This document shows, one piece after another, positions 12,563-24,535 of a stretch of 64,000 bases of DNA (position 1 is the stretch's first letter; each line of letters opens with the position of its first letter). Under the pieces are notes generated by a model, which was given only the letters and a program-made list of their open reading frames with translations, was not told the origin of the DNA and made no database searches. Position numbers and translations under genes: made by a program. The stretch is from Chamaecrista fasciculata (taxonomy: Eukaryota > Streptophyta > Magnoliopsida > Fabales > Fabaceae): positions 226,692-290,691 of the forward strand of contig QANZ01005809.1 of assembly GCA_003254925.1 (NCBI GenBank), given 5' to 3'.

Positions 12563-13485
12563 GTTGTGTATTCCTTCAAGTCTCACAGCGGGTGAAACTA
12601 AAATTGAGATTTGAGAGAGTAAGAGGCTTGTATAAAAAAGAGTGAGATACTAGCTTCCAAAATGCATCAACATGTAAATTTACCATTTACCTAAAGGGTG
12701 TATGTATTGGGGTTTGAAAATATATATGTATTGAGGAGGATTTATAGTTTCTCTGTTTAAAAATTACAAATAGTGAAATTGTCCCAATGAAACCGTAAAG
12801 TAAGTCTTGAAACATTAAACTACATTAAATTTTGTGTGTGCATTTCTCTCTTTCCTTTACTTTATTTGTTGTGTGGGTTGCTTTTCCTCCGACATTGAAA
12901 TTAATTAGAGAAAAAAGTTTAGGTAGAATAAATTTCGTGCCTTTGGTATGTTTTTATTTATTTCAAATTTATGTAGCTTTAGAAAATTAACTATAACCAT
13001 ATTCACATGATGCATTTTATGAAACTATATGACAATTGAACAAATCAAGAACATGCAAGTGTTGTGTGCGTGTTTGGGGGGTCCCTTGTGGGTGCTTCCA
13101 AAGCTCACATTGGAGGGTTTAAGAAGTGTACGTGTGCGTGGTATATAAGTAGGTGTGTTAAGACTGATTGAGTACCATTTTCGTTATATAAGTAGGTGTT
13201 AAGACTGGTTGAGTGCCACTTGCCTTAGGTGATTTTTTTTCTTTTAGTGTAGTGTCCAAGCTAGCTAGGAGACGTTTGGGAAATTGAGATTGCAATCTTC
13301 CAAATGAAAGATGAGAAAGCATTGGATCCAAAGGCTTTTTCTTTTCTTTTTTATCCGGAAAAGATGTGGCCTATACAATTTCAAGTGACATCTATAAAAT
13401 GGTTACCTCGTTCTTCAACTAAGACTTTCTTCTTAAGGAGTTGACATATAGAACAAGCATTATGCTAATATAATAGAGGCCAATC
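12563..13485. other. Intergenic DNA with a short direct repeat
   Basis: No gene is recognised. A unit of about 36 bp beginning TATATAAGTAGGTGT occurs at 13142-13178 and again at 13185-13219 with a few changes, a small local duplication. Confidence 0.55.
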
Positions 13486-13490
13486 AACTT

Positions 13491-14672
13491 TGTTGGTCTA
13501 AATTTTGATTAATGAGTTATTAATTAATTAATTTGATTAATTAATTAATTATTTGTTAATTAATAGGGATTATGTTTTTAATAATGACAAAATATTATTA
13601 ATCAATCCCAAGATTTGAAAATCAATCCTTTAAAAGTGATTAGTTCACTTCTTAGCTTTTACAAACACTTTTCCTTAAAATCTGGACTATTTCTGGAAAA
13701 GAATTTATATTGCGCCAGTTTCTTTTCAAGGAAACGCTCATTTGTTGTCTGTGTGATGCAGGAGACAAGTACAAAAAGCAGACAAGTTACCTACTTTGGT
13801 TATCAACACTCTGACTCATGCCGAAGAACTCAAGACTACAGTGTTGAAGGTACTAACATGTCGTGTGCTACTCAGAACCTACAAAAGAGACATTAAGGAA
13901 GATGAAAAATGATGAAGCTCCATCCGAGCATTTAATGCAAGATCAAAACAAAGATTGATCAAGTTCTCGAGATGGACATCCTTGCTCTGATCTTCAGAAA
14001 GAGCCGTTGCACCAATGGATCATTGAAGCTTCAGCTCCTAACGGCTACTTCCTTCAAAGGCTTTATATATATATATATATATATATGAAGCAGAACAAGA
14101 ACTGAAGAGATATATACAAGATACACACGACTCACAACGATCATATATTCTCTCTGTACTCTCTTCACTTTTGCTTAGTACTATACAGTCTTAGTGATTA
14201 TTCTCTTAGTGAGATAAACTTAATTCCTTCTACTCTTTCACTGTGTAGTTCCTAGAAGGCTTTACTAGCTTCCTGCGTAAAACCCTTTGGGTGAGCCTTA
14301 GTGTTTAAGGTAGGATAGGTTTGGTAATAGCTTAGAAAGCTTCTTGGTGATATTGGGCTGCTATTGTACTAGTGAGCGTGTAAAACCATTTGTGGTGAAC
14401 CCCCGGGAGAAAAGGGTTAGCTCTTATGTACTTGTTACCCACATTATAAAAACTCTCTTGCTGTATACTTAAGGAATGGACGTAGCATCAGGTGCAAACT
14501 TGGTGTGAACCACTATATATCGTGGTATGATTTTTCTGATCTCTTATCTCCTTATCTATCTGTGTTTAACAGTTTGTTTGCAGGAACTCCTTCTAAGAAA
14601 CTGAGTTGGATAAACTAAAAAAAGTTTAAAATACCAATTCACCCCCTCTTGGTTGTTTCATTTACACTAACA
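13491..14672 (+). mobile_element. Solo LTR (copia-like), 1182 bp
   Basis: It starts TGTTGGTC and ends TTTACACTAACA, with AACTT at 13486-13490 and 14673-14677 as perfect 5-bp TSD. It has a TATA-like run (CTTTATATATATATAT near 14062), and CAATTCACCCCCTCTTGG close to the 3' end, as seen near the end of some plant copia LTRs. No internal region is present. A 93-codon ORF in it (13615-13896) is not recognised. Confidence 0.85.
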
Positions 14673-14677
14673 AACTT

Positions 14678-16852
14678 ATTATTCAATGTATCCAATAGGA
14701 TAATAATATCAAAAGTACTTGGTAACATAATTGAAGAAAGAAAACATTAAAAGAATCAAGGTGTACTTTGGAATAGTGATGACCTCCCTCCATATATAAT
14801 AGATGATAAGTTAGAAGTACTGGTGACATATAAACCCTATCACTCTATATTATAATAACTAAACCAATTAAATAACATTAATCAAAATAAAATTATATGA
14901 TTTTGAAATCATATGGCATTGAACATTTGGATGAATTTATGGTTATATTTACATATAGTCAACTTTTGAATAATACTAGCTCTTGCCATGAACAGATGTT
15001 TATATTACATAAAAATAATTTTGTAGTACGCGTGAATAAACAATAATATATAATGTGTACCAAACATTGCTAATTTTTTTTTTAAAAAAAAAGTTTATTG
15101 ATACATAACATCAAAATATTGTAAAGGTGATATTGAATATGACACTACCTTCTATATAATGCAATACCTCATGTACTACGCAATGTGTGGTGTATATAGA
15201 TATTCATGACAAAATAAGAGATATAAGCCAATAAAAGAATAGGAGGCAATTCTCCCAATTAATTTGTTATAGGTGCATTAATATTATTAATTCATTATTT
15301 AACATTTTGAAAAACTTGTCTATATAGAACATTATTTGTCTTGGTTGAAAAATCATTATTTATGTGCGCTATTAGTACATCTTATATCAGACCTTGATCG
15401 ATCTCGTGATAATACAACATAGAGATGGCCATGAATGAACACGTACGGGATGTAGAGATATATTGATATATATTGATTGTCATCGATTCTTATGAATAGT
15501 ATAATGCAAGTGACAAAACAAATTGAAATTAACACCTTTGAAATTTGAAAGATAACTTTGAACGAATCAAATGGGATAATTAACAAAATGTGAGCAATCA
15601 AAATTTTCTACTCAACAGATTTGCTAGACATTAGAATGACTTCAATCACATTATTATTTATTTTAAAAATAATTGATAGTCTCATTGCAGAATCCTAATG
15701 ATTTGTTGATGTTCATAAGCAACATCATAAGTTCTTCAATCTTTAACTTCATTTGATGATAATTATGTAATCCATATCTCTTTATTGAATTTAAATAATA
15801 ACGAGTTTAAATATTTGTTATATGCTCAACATTATCATCATGTTTGTAAATATTGTTAGAACTTAAATAATTTTTCTCTTCAACTAGAATTTGATCAATC
15901 AGAGAATATCATTAATGTAATAAATATTGTCCAATGTGGGTGGCAAAATTACTCTGTCTCAAAAGTATTTGTGATCTTGATATATAATTGGATAAGAAAT
16001 CAGTGTATATTGAATCAACGTACAATTCATCTAATATAGTCATTGCACGAAATGCTATATCAATATATCATAATTTCAAACTAATAATATGTAACATAAT
16101 AACCTATGTTGCCATTACTTATTTTTAGCATTCATTCAAAAAATTCTCTTGACTTTCAATACTTACTAGTTCAGATGTTTCAAACTATAAAGACATTTTT
16201 TTTTGAGGTTCACTACCTTCTATCATTTCTCATGAAAATCTATATACTCCATGTGTTTGTTAACAAAATTTCAATATATAAAAACATACAATACACTTTT
16301 TTAAAAGTGAGTTATATATGCTAACAAATTTTACTTTATTGAAAAACTTAACTATAAACATGTTTATGAGTTTCCAATACTAAAATCAGTAAGAAGTTTG
16401 TTGAGGACAAGAAATTTTGTCTGCTTTCAATCATTTTTCCATGTGCTTTTACTTTACATTTCTTTTTTCTCTTGGTGGGAGAGATTATTAGCATATATAT
16501 ATGGTTCAGTTGGTTATCATCATCATAATAGTGCGAGATAGAAAGTGCATAGGTCTGTTTTGCTAATTGGTTTTATTAAATTAATTCACTTTTACACTTT
16601 ATGGATTAATATGACAATGTGTGGACCTAATTCATCCTCTTCACTTAAAACTTATGATGTCCCTTTCAAGAATCATAATTGTATCTTATTACCTTAATTA
16701 ATTTGATTATTTGGTGATGATTATGTAGACAATATGTTTTTTCTTCAGTTTTATTTAAAATTCATTGCTGAACACTTGAGCTTCTTTCTCTTCATCTCCA
16801 TTAATTAATTAAGATTTATTTTTTGTGATATAATATTGCTCTAGTAATTAGA
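14678..16852. other. AT-rich intergenic DNA
   Basis: No gene or bounded mobile element is recognised. Confidence 0.5.
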
Positions 16853-17350
16853 GTCATCAAAACGAGTCAAACTCAGTGGATTGACTTGTTTAATTCGCTA
16901 AATTGGCAAGTCAAGTTGAGAAAATTCGATTCGTCAAAATTTATAACTCGTGTGGGTTGGCTCACTTAACTTGCAACTCGTAGTGAGCAACTCGAGTGAG
17001 TTGGCGAGTTGGTGAGCCAACCCATCTTATTCAAAAAAAAATATATATATATATATATAAATAAAAATTTTAGATGTAGTGACTAGTGATTACTATTGAA
17101 TGGTTATGATATTGATATAATTTACCTTAATTAATTTTCATGAATTTTATCAAAAAAATTAATAAAAAATATTTTTAATTTAAAAAAATGAAAAAAAAAT
17201 TAATGACTAGTGGGTTAAGTGGACTAACTCAGCTCACCAAATTGGCGAGTCGAGTTGATAAAACCTGACTCGTCTGAGATTTTTGGCTCACGTGAGTCGT
17301 GGCTCGTGACGAACCAGCTCGAGTGAGTCGAACTGACTTATTTTGACTTT
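16853..17350. repeat. MITE-like element with GAGTCG-rich arms
   Basis: Two arms (about 16855-17030 and 17205-17350) share GAGTCAA, GGCGAGT and GTGAGTCG words in partly inverted arrangement around a very AT-rich centre with (TA)n. I could not find a TSD, so the boundaries are approximate and the class unknown. Confidence 0.4.
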
Positions 17351-18390
17351 TGACTTTATGTAAATATCTTGACTACTATATATATATCACTGCATGTGTG
17401 CATTATTTTTCCATTGAAAAAAATGTTCCAATGAGCAAAACCCATCATATATCCAGAAGACACATGCAAAGTTGAACCACCTTATCTTCAAGAAGGGATG
17501 GTTATGTATATCTATAAGGTTAAAAAAGCCATGATATGATATCACATTATGATCTTTTTTTTTTCCATCATCTTTTACGTTGTATATATATATTTTATGT
17601 CAAATCCCATCATCTTTATAATCTTGTTTCAATATCAGGAATGGCTTTAATGTCGTCTTGGTGTATGTGTGTGTTGGAGATAGAGGCTGCACGAGGATCA
17701 ACTTTCTGCTAGGATAGAGTAACACTATATATAAGTGTGTGTAGTTCGTTGTTTTTTCATTATTGTTATAATAATGTACACGAGTCACTAGTACCAAAGG
17801 CAATAATTGCTAATTTGCTATAGATCGTTGAAATTGTGAGTGGATCGGATATTATGTAATATAAACTGTTTTAGGGGTATATATAATAATATAATATATT
17901 TAGATTGTGGATTAATAATTATGGAGAAGAAAAGGAAATTACAAAAAAAAGGAGAGATCATGATGAGTTGATGACTCATTGACTAATATATTTGTGATAA
18001 AAGTACATTTTTAGTCTTTCCACTACTTAAGCTTATATTTAGAGTAAATTGATAATTTAGCTCTAGAAAGATCACTGAGCTAACAACTTAATTCTTAAAA
18101 AATTAAAATGTATAATTAAATTACCGAAAGATCAAAACGACATACTAATTAACCTTATGTACTAAATAATATACCCTTTTAATCTTTTAGGGACTAAAAT
18201 ATATACCTTTTGATCTTGTAGGGACTAAATATATATTTAATATTTTAGGGATCGAGAATTGTCAACTCGATGATATTTTATGGACCAAATTATTAATTTG
18301 GTCTTATATTTATTTTGTTTTATCACACCAAAAATCAATGGGTTTTGGTACTGTGATTTGTAAGTCATAAAGGATGTAAGAGAGAACCAA
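17351..18390. other. AT-rich intergenic DNA
   Basis: No gene is recognised. The stretch 18010-18330 has scattered AGGGACTAAA words resembling decayed foldback MITEs, but no clear ends. Confidence 0.45.
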
Positions 18391-19806
18391 AGTAATTCTT
18401 TTTTTTTTTGATAATAACGTGGAAACTTAGATTACTGGAATAAAGTTTGAATACAAGAACATAGAAGGGACATAACAGACACGCTTAAAAGACAACAAGG
18501 AGCAGTACATAAGAAAGACATAAAACCAAATACAAAGATGAAGATAAAACTGGAAGGCCAAGGAGTGAAAAGAAAAGGAAGGAGGGTTCAAGAGAGATCA
18601 ATAAACAGTCTTCTTCTTCTTTTTACTCCTACAAAAAGAAATGGCCAGACAATCTTGCCGGAAGGTAAGACTCAAAAAAGGAGGTAAGGAGATGTAGGTA
18701 GTGTGCTGCAACTGTTTTCTTCTGCCATGGTTAGCCAAAAAATCAGCACATGAGTTCGCCTCTCTAAGTGTGTTTCTCATGCACCAACTGTCAAAGGAAC
18801 ATAGCAAGTTTTTGCAATTAAAGATTAGAGCATATAAAGGGTGTTGCTGAGTTATTTTGTCAGATAAGATACAATTAATTGCAGCAATACAATCAGATTC
18901 AAGAATGATCTTTTTAATATTGAGTGAGGCAGCCAGCTCAATCCCTCTAAAGATGGCCCAAAGTTCAGCCTTGAGTGAGTGGCCATAACCAATAAATTCA
19001 GAGAAACTTGCAACAAAATTTCCATTCTCATCCCTTAAGATACCTCCAGCACTAATATGGTTCAACTTAGCAGACCCATCAGTATTCATCTTGTAGAAAT
19101 CTTTATCTGGTTTCTCCCACAAGATAGGTTTATATGGTGGTGCAGAATTTTTATCAGACATAGAAAGGTTAAGGCCCAAGCTAGTGAATTCCACTGCACA
19201 GAAAATTGCATTTTTTCTAATAGAAATTTCAGAAAAGGGAAGCTTTTGAAAAATCAATTTGTTTCTAGATAGCCAAATATTCTTTAAAATGCAGATAAAA
19301 ATCGTTCCCCAGTAAGTAGAGTAAAGGTTTGTTCTGTTTTTACAATTAAGCTCAATCCAAGAATAAAGAGGGATTGTGTAAAAGGAAGGTGGAAGTTCAA
19401 AACTATTCCATATGTCTCTAACTCTAATACAATTTCTGAGAATATGATCCATATCTTCAGGATAAAGAGAACATATAGGACATAGGGGAGAATTAATAAT
19501 ATTCAGATTATGGAGCTTTTGAAAAGTAAGAAGGCCATTATTCATGATGAACCATATAAAGTTTTTCTCTCTAGGATGGCAAATAAGGTTCCACAGCCAA
19601 TTAAAATTTGTTAAAGAATTATAAACAGGGAGAGTGGAAGTGAGTGTTTTATAGGTCGACTTTATGGAGAAAATGCCATTTGGTGATGGCACACTATTGA
19701 GGCCATCACTTATTAACATATTTCTTTTGAGATATAAAAGTTCCATCTTCTGAACGACCTCTCTTTTTTTTTTTTTTGGCTAACCATCATAAATTTTACC
19801 TTAATT
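18391..19806 (-). mobile_element. 5'-truncated L1-type LINE, minus strand
   Basis: On the plus strand the block opens with a T run (about 18398-18409), the complement of a poly(A) tail, followed by about 190 bp of 3' UTR and the RT-distal ORF at 18598-19746. Possible degenerate TSDs are AAGTAATTC (left) and AAGTTATTC (right, near 19816). The 5' end is approximate. Confidence 0.7.
18598..19746 (-). pseudogene. L1 LINE ORF2 C-terminus: zf-RVT plus RNase H
   Basis: The 382-codon open frame starts inside a larger lost ORF2. Residues about 25-120 form the zinc-binding region after the reverse transcriptase (zf-RVT): NWLWNL, CPICSLYPEDMDHILRNC. Residues about 215-345 form an RNase H (RVT_3-like) domain: MNTDGSAK, KAELWAIFRGIELA, ILESDCIAAI and EANSCADFLANHG carry the acidic positions. 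Plant L1 elements have this domain order. Endonuclease and most of the RT are missing, so it cannot move by itself. The intact frame suggests a fairly recent copy. Host use of the RNase H cannot be excluded, but nothing points to it. Confidence 0.85.
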
Positions 19807-20159
19807 ACAATTTAAGTTATTCTTTTTTGTTTGGCTTGAAAGAGAGAAATAAATGTACTATTTTGGATCAATAATGGAGTTTGGTGCCATGATCTGCAAA
19901 TAAAATGGTGGGTCCTTCAGCCAATCGATGTTGGACTATAATTGTTTTTGGACTTAATGGTGTTCATTGACATCAGGCTTTTTGGGCCAAAATTCAAAAA
20001 CTTATCTTTAATATTATGGACCAAAGCCCAAATTTATTCCAGAAATGGTATTCACTGTATAAACATTTTTAAGCCTAGGCCTAACTAAAAAAAATTTATT
20101 CAGGCCCCAAAAAAATTTGAGCTCATGATGAAAATTTTAAATAGTTTAACTTTTAAGTA

Positions 20160-20679
20160 GGAATTAAACTTCTCTCTCTTAAAATGTTCTCACTTCTCTC
20201 AAGGAGGGGTTGCCCCCGACAGCCCCTCCTTCCTCCTTTTCTCTTTCTTTTTTTTTGTCTACTCTTAAGTATCTTCCCTCTTTAGAGAGGGTTGTTCTCC
20301 TCTTTATGGAAGAAGGAGTTTTTTTTGTTTATTGATGATGGTGATGAAGATGGACAGTTTTTTCATCAGATCTGGACCTCAGAGCAGTCTACGCACCGAA
20401 GAGATGCATCGACGAAGTTTTCTCAGAGAGGATGTCTTGAATCGTTGTTTTGTTCTCAGATCTGTAACAATCGGTTGAAATGGATGAAGATCTTTTTTGA
20501 AGAATGTCTACAAAGATATTCATGTATGTTTTTTTATTGTTGTTTTCTGAAGTTTTTATAGATTGCTCTGTTGTTGGGAGTCCTTTTGTTAATACCCTTG
20601 TGTGTTGCTTGGGTATGTTTTATCTCCCTTTTGAGAATTGGTGAATTATTTGTTGTTGTTAGCTTTTTTCTTTTGCCTA

Positions 20680-20735
<56 letters not shown>

Positions 20736-20736
20736 N

Positions 20737-20805
<69 letters not shown>

Positions 20806-20943
20806 GGTATTGGGATCTTGGGAGATGAGGGTGGTTTGTAATGTTTTTTCTTTTCCCTTGGTGATCTCCTCTTTCCCCCGGTTTCTGAACGGGTACGTAT
20901 CTCATCTGCTTTCATGTATGTTCATGAATGGACCAAAAAAAAA
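20160..20943 (+). repeat. Retroposon-like segment with CT tract and A-rich end
   Basis: A pyrimidine-rich stretch, short frames and a long (CT)n are followed by CATGAATGGACCAAAAAAAAAA at 20923-20944, which resembles the 3' end and tail of a non-LTR retroposon. I see no reverse transcriptase motifs and cannot name the family; it could be a non-autonomous LINE derivative or a processed copy of an unknown transcript. Confidence 0.35.
20682..20802. repeat. (CT)n microsatellite
   Basis: About 60 CT units with one unread base at 20736. Reading frames here give poly-Leu-Ser or poly-Arg-Glu and are not genes. Confidence 0.97.
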
Positions 20944-21848
20944 AGTTGTATTTTACGTCAAGATTTAATATTTATAATACAAAATTATCCATGGTTTTTT
21001 TATTTTAATCATACACTAAAATTAATTACGTATTATGATACCCATTTTTTTTTAATTCACTAAATGGGTTACGCATGAGCCCCCCACAATTTTAGACAGG
21101 ATTAACCAATCACGTGGCACTGGATGATTTAAATTTTTTTGTAAAAAAGTCTGAAATCATGCCCCAGTGGCACGATTTCAAATTCAAAACTTTGACCGGT
21201 TCCACCGGTCAAATTTTTTAATAATGAGGTCGTTGAGCCTCGCTTATAAAAGCGTGTGTGTGTGATGGATTTGGGGAGAGAAGCCGTGTGAGTTGGGGAG
21301 AGAGTGAAGTGAGTTCTTGTGTGATTGTGAGTTAAATGAGTGAGAGTGTGGGAGTGAGTTTGAGTTTGAGAGTGAAAGTGAGAGAGAGATAGAGACCGCG
21401 AGAAAAGAAGAAGGAAGAAGAAGAAGATAGAAAAATTAATGTGAGTATATTTTTTATTTTCTTTTGTTAATTAAATTAAGTTTATTTTTTGAATTTAGTT
21501 TAATTTTTTGTTATTATTGTTGTTAGTAAATTTTTTAGAAATTAAAGTGATTAATTTTTTTATTTATGTTTATTAATTTTTTGATTAGTTGAAAGAGGAG
21601 GAGGAGAAGAAGAAGAAAGAAAGAAGAGTTAAAATGCAAGATTAAAAGGTAAATATATATTTTTTTTTAGAAAATATTGACATTTTTTTCAAAGAATGTT
21701 AGTTAATATTAATGATTTTTGTTGATATTTTGTTTGATACACTTTTGTTAGATTATGTAATTTATTTTTTAGATATTGTTGGTTAATTTTTTATTAGATA
21801 ATATTTGTAAATGTATTAGATGAGGACCCTCACAGACGTTTTTTTCAT

Positions 21849-22555
21849 GTGCCGCCACCAACTTACCAGGAACCACCAAGACACTCCTTTTGTCAACTAT
21901 CCACTGCACCCGAGGAGCCAGATGAGTCATCTCGACATTCCAATTCAAGTTATGCTGGTCCTTCCTCAATTCACGTGCCTGGTCCTGATCCTTCGACATC
22001 TCACATGCCTGGTCCTTTATCATCTCACGTGTCGGATCCTTCGTCATCTCATGTTCCTGGTTCTTCATCATCTCACATGCCTGGTCCTTCGACACCGATG
22101 TAGGGTATGCACAGACACCGATGTATGGTATGCCATAGTCGTCACAGGGGTTTTGTTATCTCGCCACCATTTCCTATGATGATGATGACTTCTCATGTTC
22201 GTCCGAGCTTTATGAGACAGTTTATAAATGCTCCCCTATTTTCTGATGATGCTCATATTGAGAGACAGGTGCAGCCCTTCCCTCTACCGCAGTCACTATC
22301 ATGAGAGGCGGATGAGAGACATCAAGGTAATCGGGGAGGTGGTAAAGGTAAAGGTAAATGTAAGGCAGTAGCCCTTCCACGTAAAAATCTTCCACGATAA
22401 GTCTAAGGTAAAACTTGCTACATGTGCTCGGAGTGACATTGGCCAGAGCAGGGGCAGAGACTGATGCAGGGGTATTGCCAGGAACATAGACAGCCGTAGT
22501 GGCGGGAGCAAGGGCAGGGGCAGCAAGAAGACGAGGAGGACGAGGAGAATGATTT
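21849..22555 (+). pseudogene. Remnant like the C-terminal tail of PMD (MAIN-like) proteins
   Basis: The frame from 21849 encodes a Pro/Ser/His-rich tail (PPPTYQEPPRHSFC, then repeats such as SSSHVPG and SSHMPGPS) ending at a TAG at 22101. Downstream, in other frames, come SPPFPMMMM, DDAHIERQVQPFPLPQSLS and then a Gly/Lys-rich stretch. This order (PPTYQ, SPPFPMM, QRQPFPLPQ, G-rich tail) is what I recall from tails of plant-mobile-domain proteins carried by MULEs. The PMD domain itself is not present, and the frame is broken. The assignment is from memory of motif order. Confidence 0.45.
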
Positions 22556-22588
22556 TTTAACTTAAATTTAATTGTTTTATTTTAAATT

Positions 22589-22986
22589 GGCTAAAGTGCA
22601 CTTTTGGTCCCATAACTTTGGCAAAGGTTTCAATTTGGTCCCATAACTTTTTTTGTTGCAATTTTGGTCCCATAACTTTTGAAAACGTCTCACTGTTGGT
22701 CCCAATACTGATTTTCATCCATTATTTGTCGCTAAAGATGACCTGACATACTGAGTTGGATAATGACGTGGAAAATATGGGTGAAGTTATAGGATGAATG
22801 GAAATCAATTTGGGACCAACGGTGAGACGTTTTTAGAAGTTATGGGACCGAAATTGCAAGAAAAAAAGTTATGGGACCAAATTGAGACCTTTGCCAAAGT
22901 TATGGGACCAAAATTGCAACAAAAAAAGTTATGGGACCAAATTGAAACCTTTGTCAAAGTTATGGGACCAAAAGTGCACTTTGGCC
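22589..22986. mobile_element. MULE-type foldback MITE, family F1, full copy
   Basis: This 398-bp foldback begins GGCTAAAGTGCACTTTTGG and ends AAGTGCACTTTGGCC, and its arms repeat TGGTCCCATAACTTT or the complement. TTTTAAATT at 22580-22588 and 22987-22995 is a perfect 9-bp TSD. It sits inside the MULE at 20993-23627 and is therefore younger than that insertion. Confidence 0.9.
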
Positions 22987-23637
22987 TTTTAAATTTTATG
23001 TAGTTTTAATTATACTTTTCATGTTTTACAATTTATATAATTAAAAGAATTATGATAATTGTTCTTATATTTCTTAAATGATTTTATTGAAAAATTGTCT
23101 TTTAATTAACATTTTAAATTTTATAATTGTTTCTCACTAAATAATTTTTCTTTCAATTTCTTAAAATAGTGTTTAAATTAAACCAATTTTATTAATCTTA
23201 TTCTTTTTTAAAAAATTTAATCTTAACTTAATATTTAAAATACGTAAAAAAAACTTAATATTTACAAAAAATAATTATAAAACTTTTCGGTCAAATTGAC
23301 TGAAAAGTTGTCGGTCTGCCGTGTAACACACAATTTTAGATTGAAATCGTGTCTTACAGGGTTTGAAATTGTGCAGACCTACACGGTTTTAGTTGGGCAG
23401 GGGCTTCACGATTTTAGTCTCTGAAAAATCGTGTTGCCCCTGCACGATTTTAATATTTAAAAAATAATAATTTTTAAATCAGCCGGTGCCACGTGTCACC
23501 GGTTGATTGGTTGGGCGGTATGAAAATCGTGGAGGGCTCATGCGTAATTCATTTAGGGAATTAAGAAAATATTTTAGGTATCCCAATACATAATTAAATT
23601 TAGTGTATTATTAAAATAAAAAAAACCAATTATTCAT

Positions 23638-24163
23638 ATCCAAATGACCACACCCAATGAGAAAAATATTTGAAATGTGGTTGACTTCCACAAAATCTAG
23701 TTGCATTCCATGAAAATTAAAATATACATAATACACGAGAGAGATATTTCTGTAGTATTGAAAAAAATAAGGTCAAAAGATCATTTCAGTCCTAAATGTA
23801 TACTTTAATGTTCATTTTGGTCCTTTATCTTTCAAAATATTCATATTGATCCTAAATATTGACAAAAATGTTTCATTTTGGTTCCAAGCTATTGAGTTTT
23901 ATCATATTTAATTTATTTCTCATTTCATATTTAAAGGACTTGTTAAGAGTAACTCGTAATTTTAATTCATTACATTCAAACTTGAAATAAGAGAGATGTG
24001 ATCTCGTTGATAAAGTCCTCTTTCAGAATAATATGTAGCTCTGAACTCGTAACATTCAAACTTGAAACGAGATAAACATAATCATATTCGGATCCAAAAT
24101 AAAATTTATGCCAAGATCAATTTGAATGTTTTGTAACATAAAATAACCCTTTAATCAAAATCA
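23638..24163. other. AT-rich DNA with a possible decayed foldback
   Basis: There is no gene. CATTTTGGTCC and TTCATATTGATCC at 23810-23860 have weak complements near 24110-24140, suggesting an old foldback element without clear ends. Confidence 0.35.
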
Positions 24164-24172
24164 AAAAATAAA

Positions 24173-24526
24173 GGTTAAAGTGTATTTTTGGTCCCATAAC
24201 TTTGGTAAAGCCGTAAAGGTCTCAATTTGGTTCCATAAACTTTTTTTATTGTAATTTGGTTCCATAACTTTTGAAAACGTCTCACTGTTGGTCATAAGCT
24301 GATTTTCATCCATTATATGTCGTTAAATCCACTTCACCCATATTTGTCACGTCATCATTCAACTCAGTATATCAGATCATCTTTAATGGCAGAAAATGGA
24401 TGGAAATCAGCTTGAGACCAACAGTAGGACGTTTTCAGAAGTTATGTGACCAAAATTGCAACAAAAAAAACTGAGACCAAATTGAGACCTTTGTCAAAGT
24501 TACGGGACCAAAAGTGCACTTTAGCC
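24173..24526. mobile_element. MULE-type foldback MITE, family F1, near COPB2
   Basis: The 354-bp element begins GGTTAAAGTGTATTTTTGG and ends AAGTGCACTTTAGCC, with AAAAATAAA at 24164-24172 and 24527-24535 as perfect 9-bp TSD. Its right end lies 399 bp upstream of the COPB2 start codon, so it may lie in or at the edge of that promoter. Confidence 0.9.
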
Positions 24527-24535
24527 AAAAATAAA

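Larger units (their letters stand above)
20993..23627. mobile_element. Mutator-like element with long TIRs
   Basis: The left end (GGTTTTTTTATTTTAAT, ACACTAAA, ACGCATGAGCCCCCCAC, AACCAATCA, CACGTGGCAC) matches the reverse complement of the right end (ACACTAAA, ACGCATGAGCCCTCCAC, AACCAATCAACC, ACACGTGGCAC), giving TIRs of at least 130 bp. The flanks AATTATCCAT (20983-20992) and AATTATTCAT (23628-23637) form a 9-10 bp TSD with one mismatch. Long TIRs with 9-10 bp TSD define MULEs. Inside are a leader-like GA-rich stretch with possible introns and remnants of a coding 3' end, but no transposase, so it is non-autonomous. The MITE at 22589-22986 is inserted in it. Confidence 0.75.

Noticed and set aside
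20534-20915. Poly-Arg-Glu and poly-Leu-Ser frames
   Set aside because: They are translations of the (CT)n tract on both strands.
22299-22526. Minus-strand Leu/Pro-rich frame
   Set aside because: Complement of the Gly/Arg-rich tail remnant in the MULE; low complexity.
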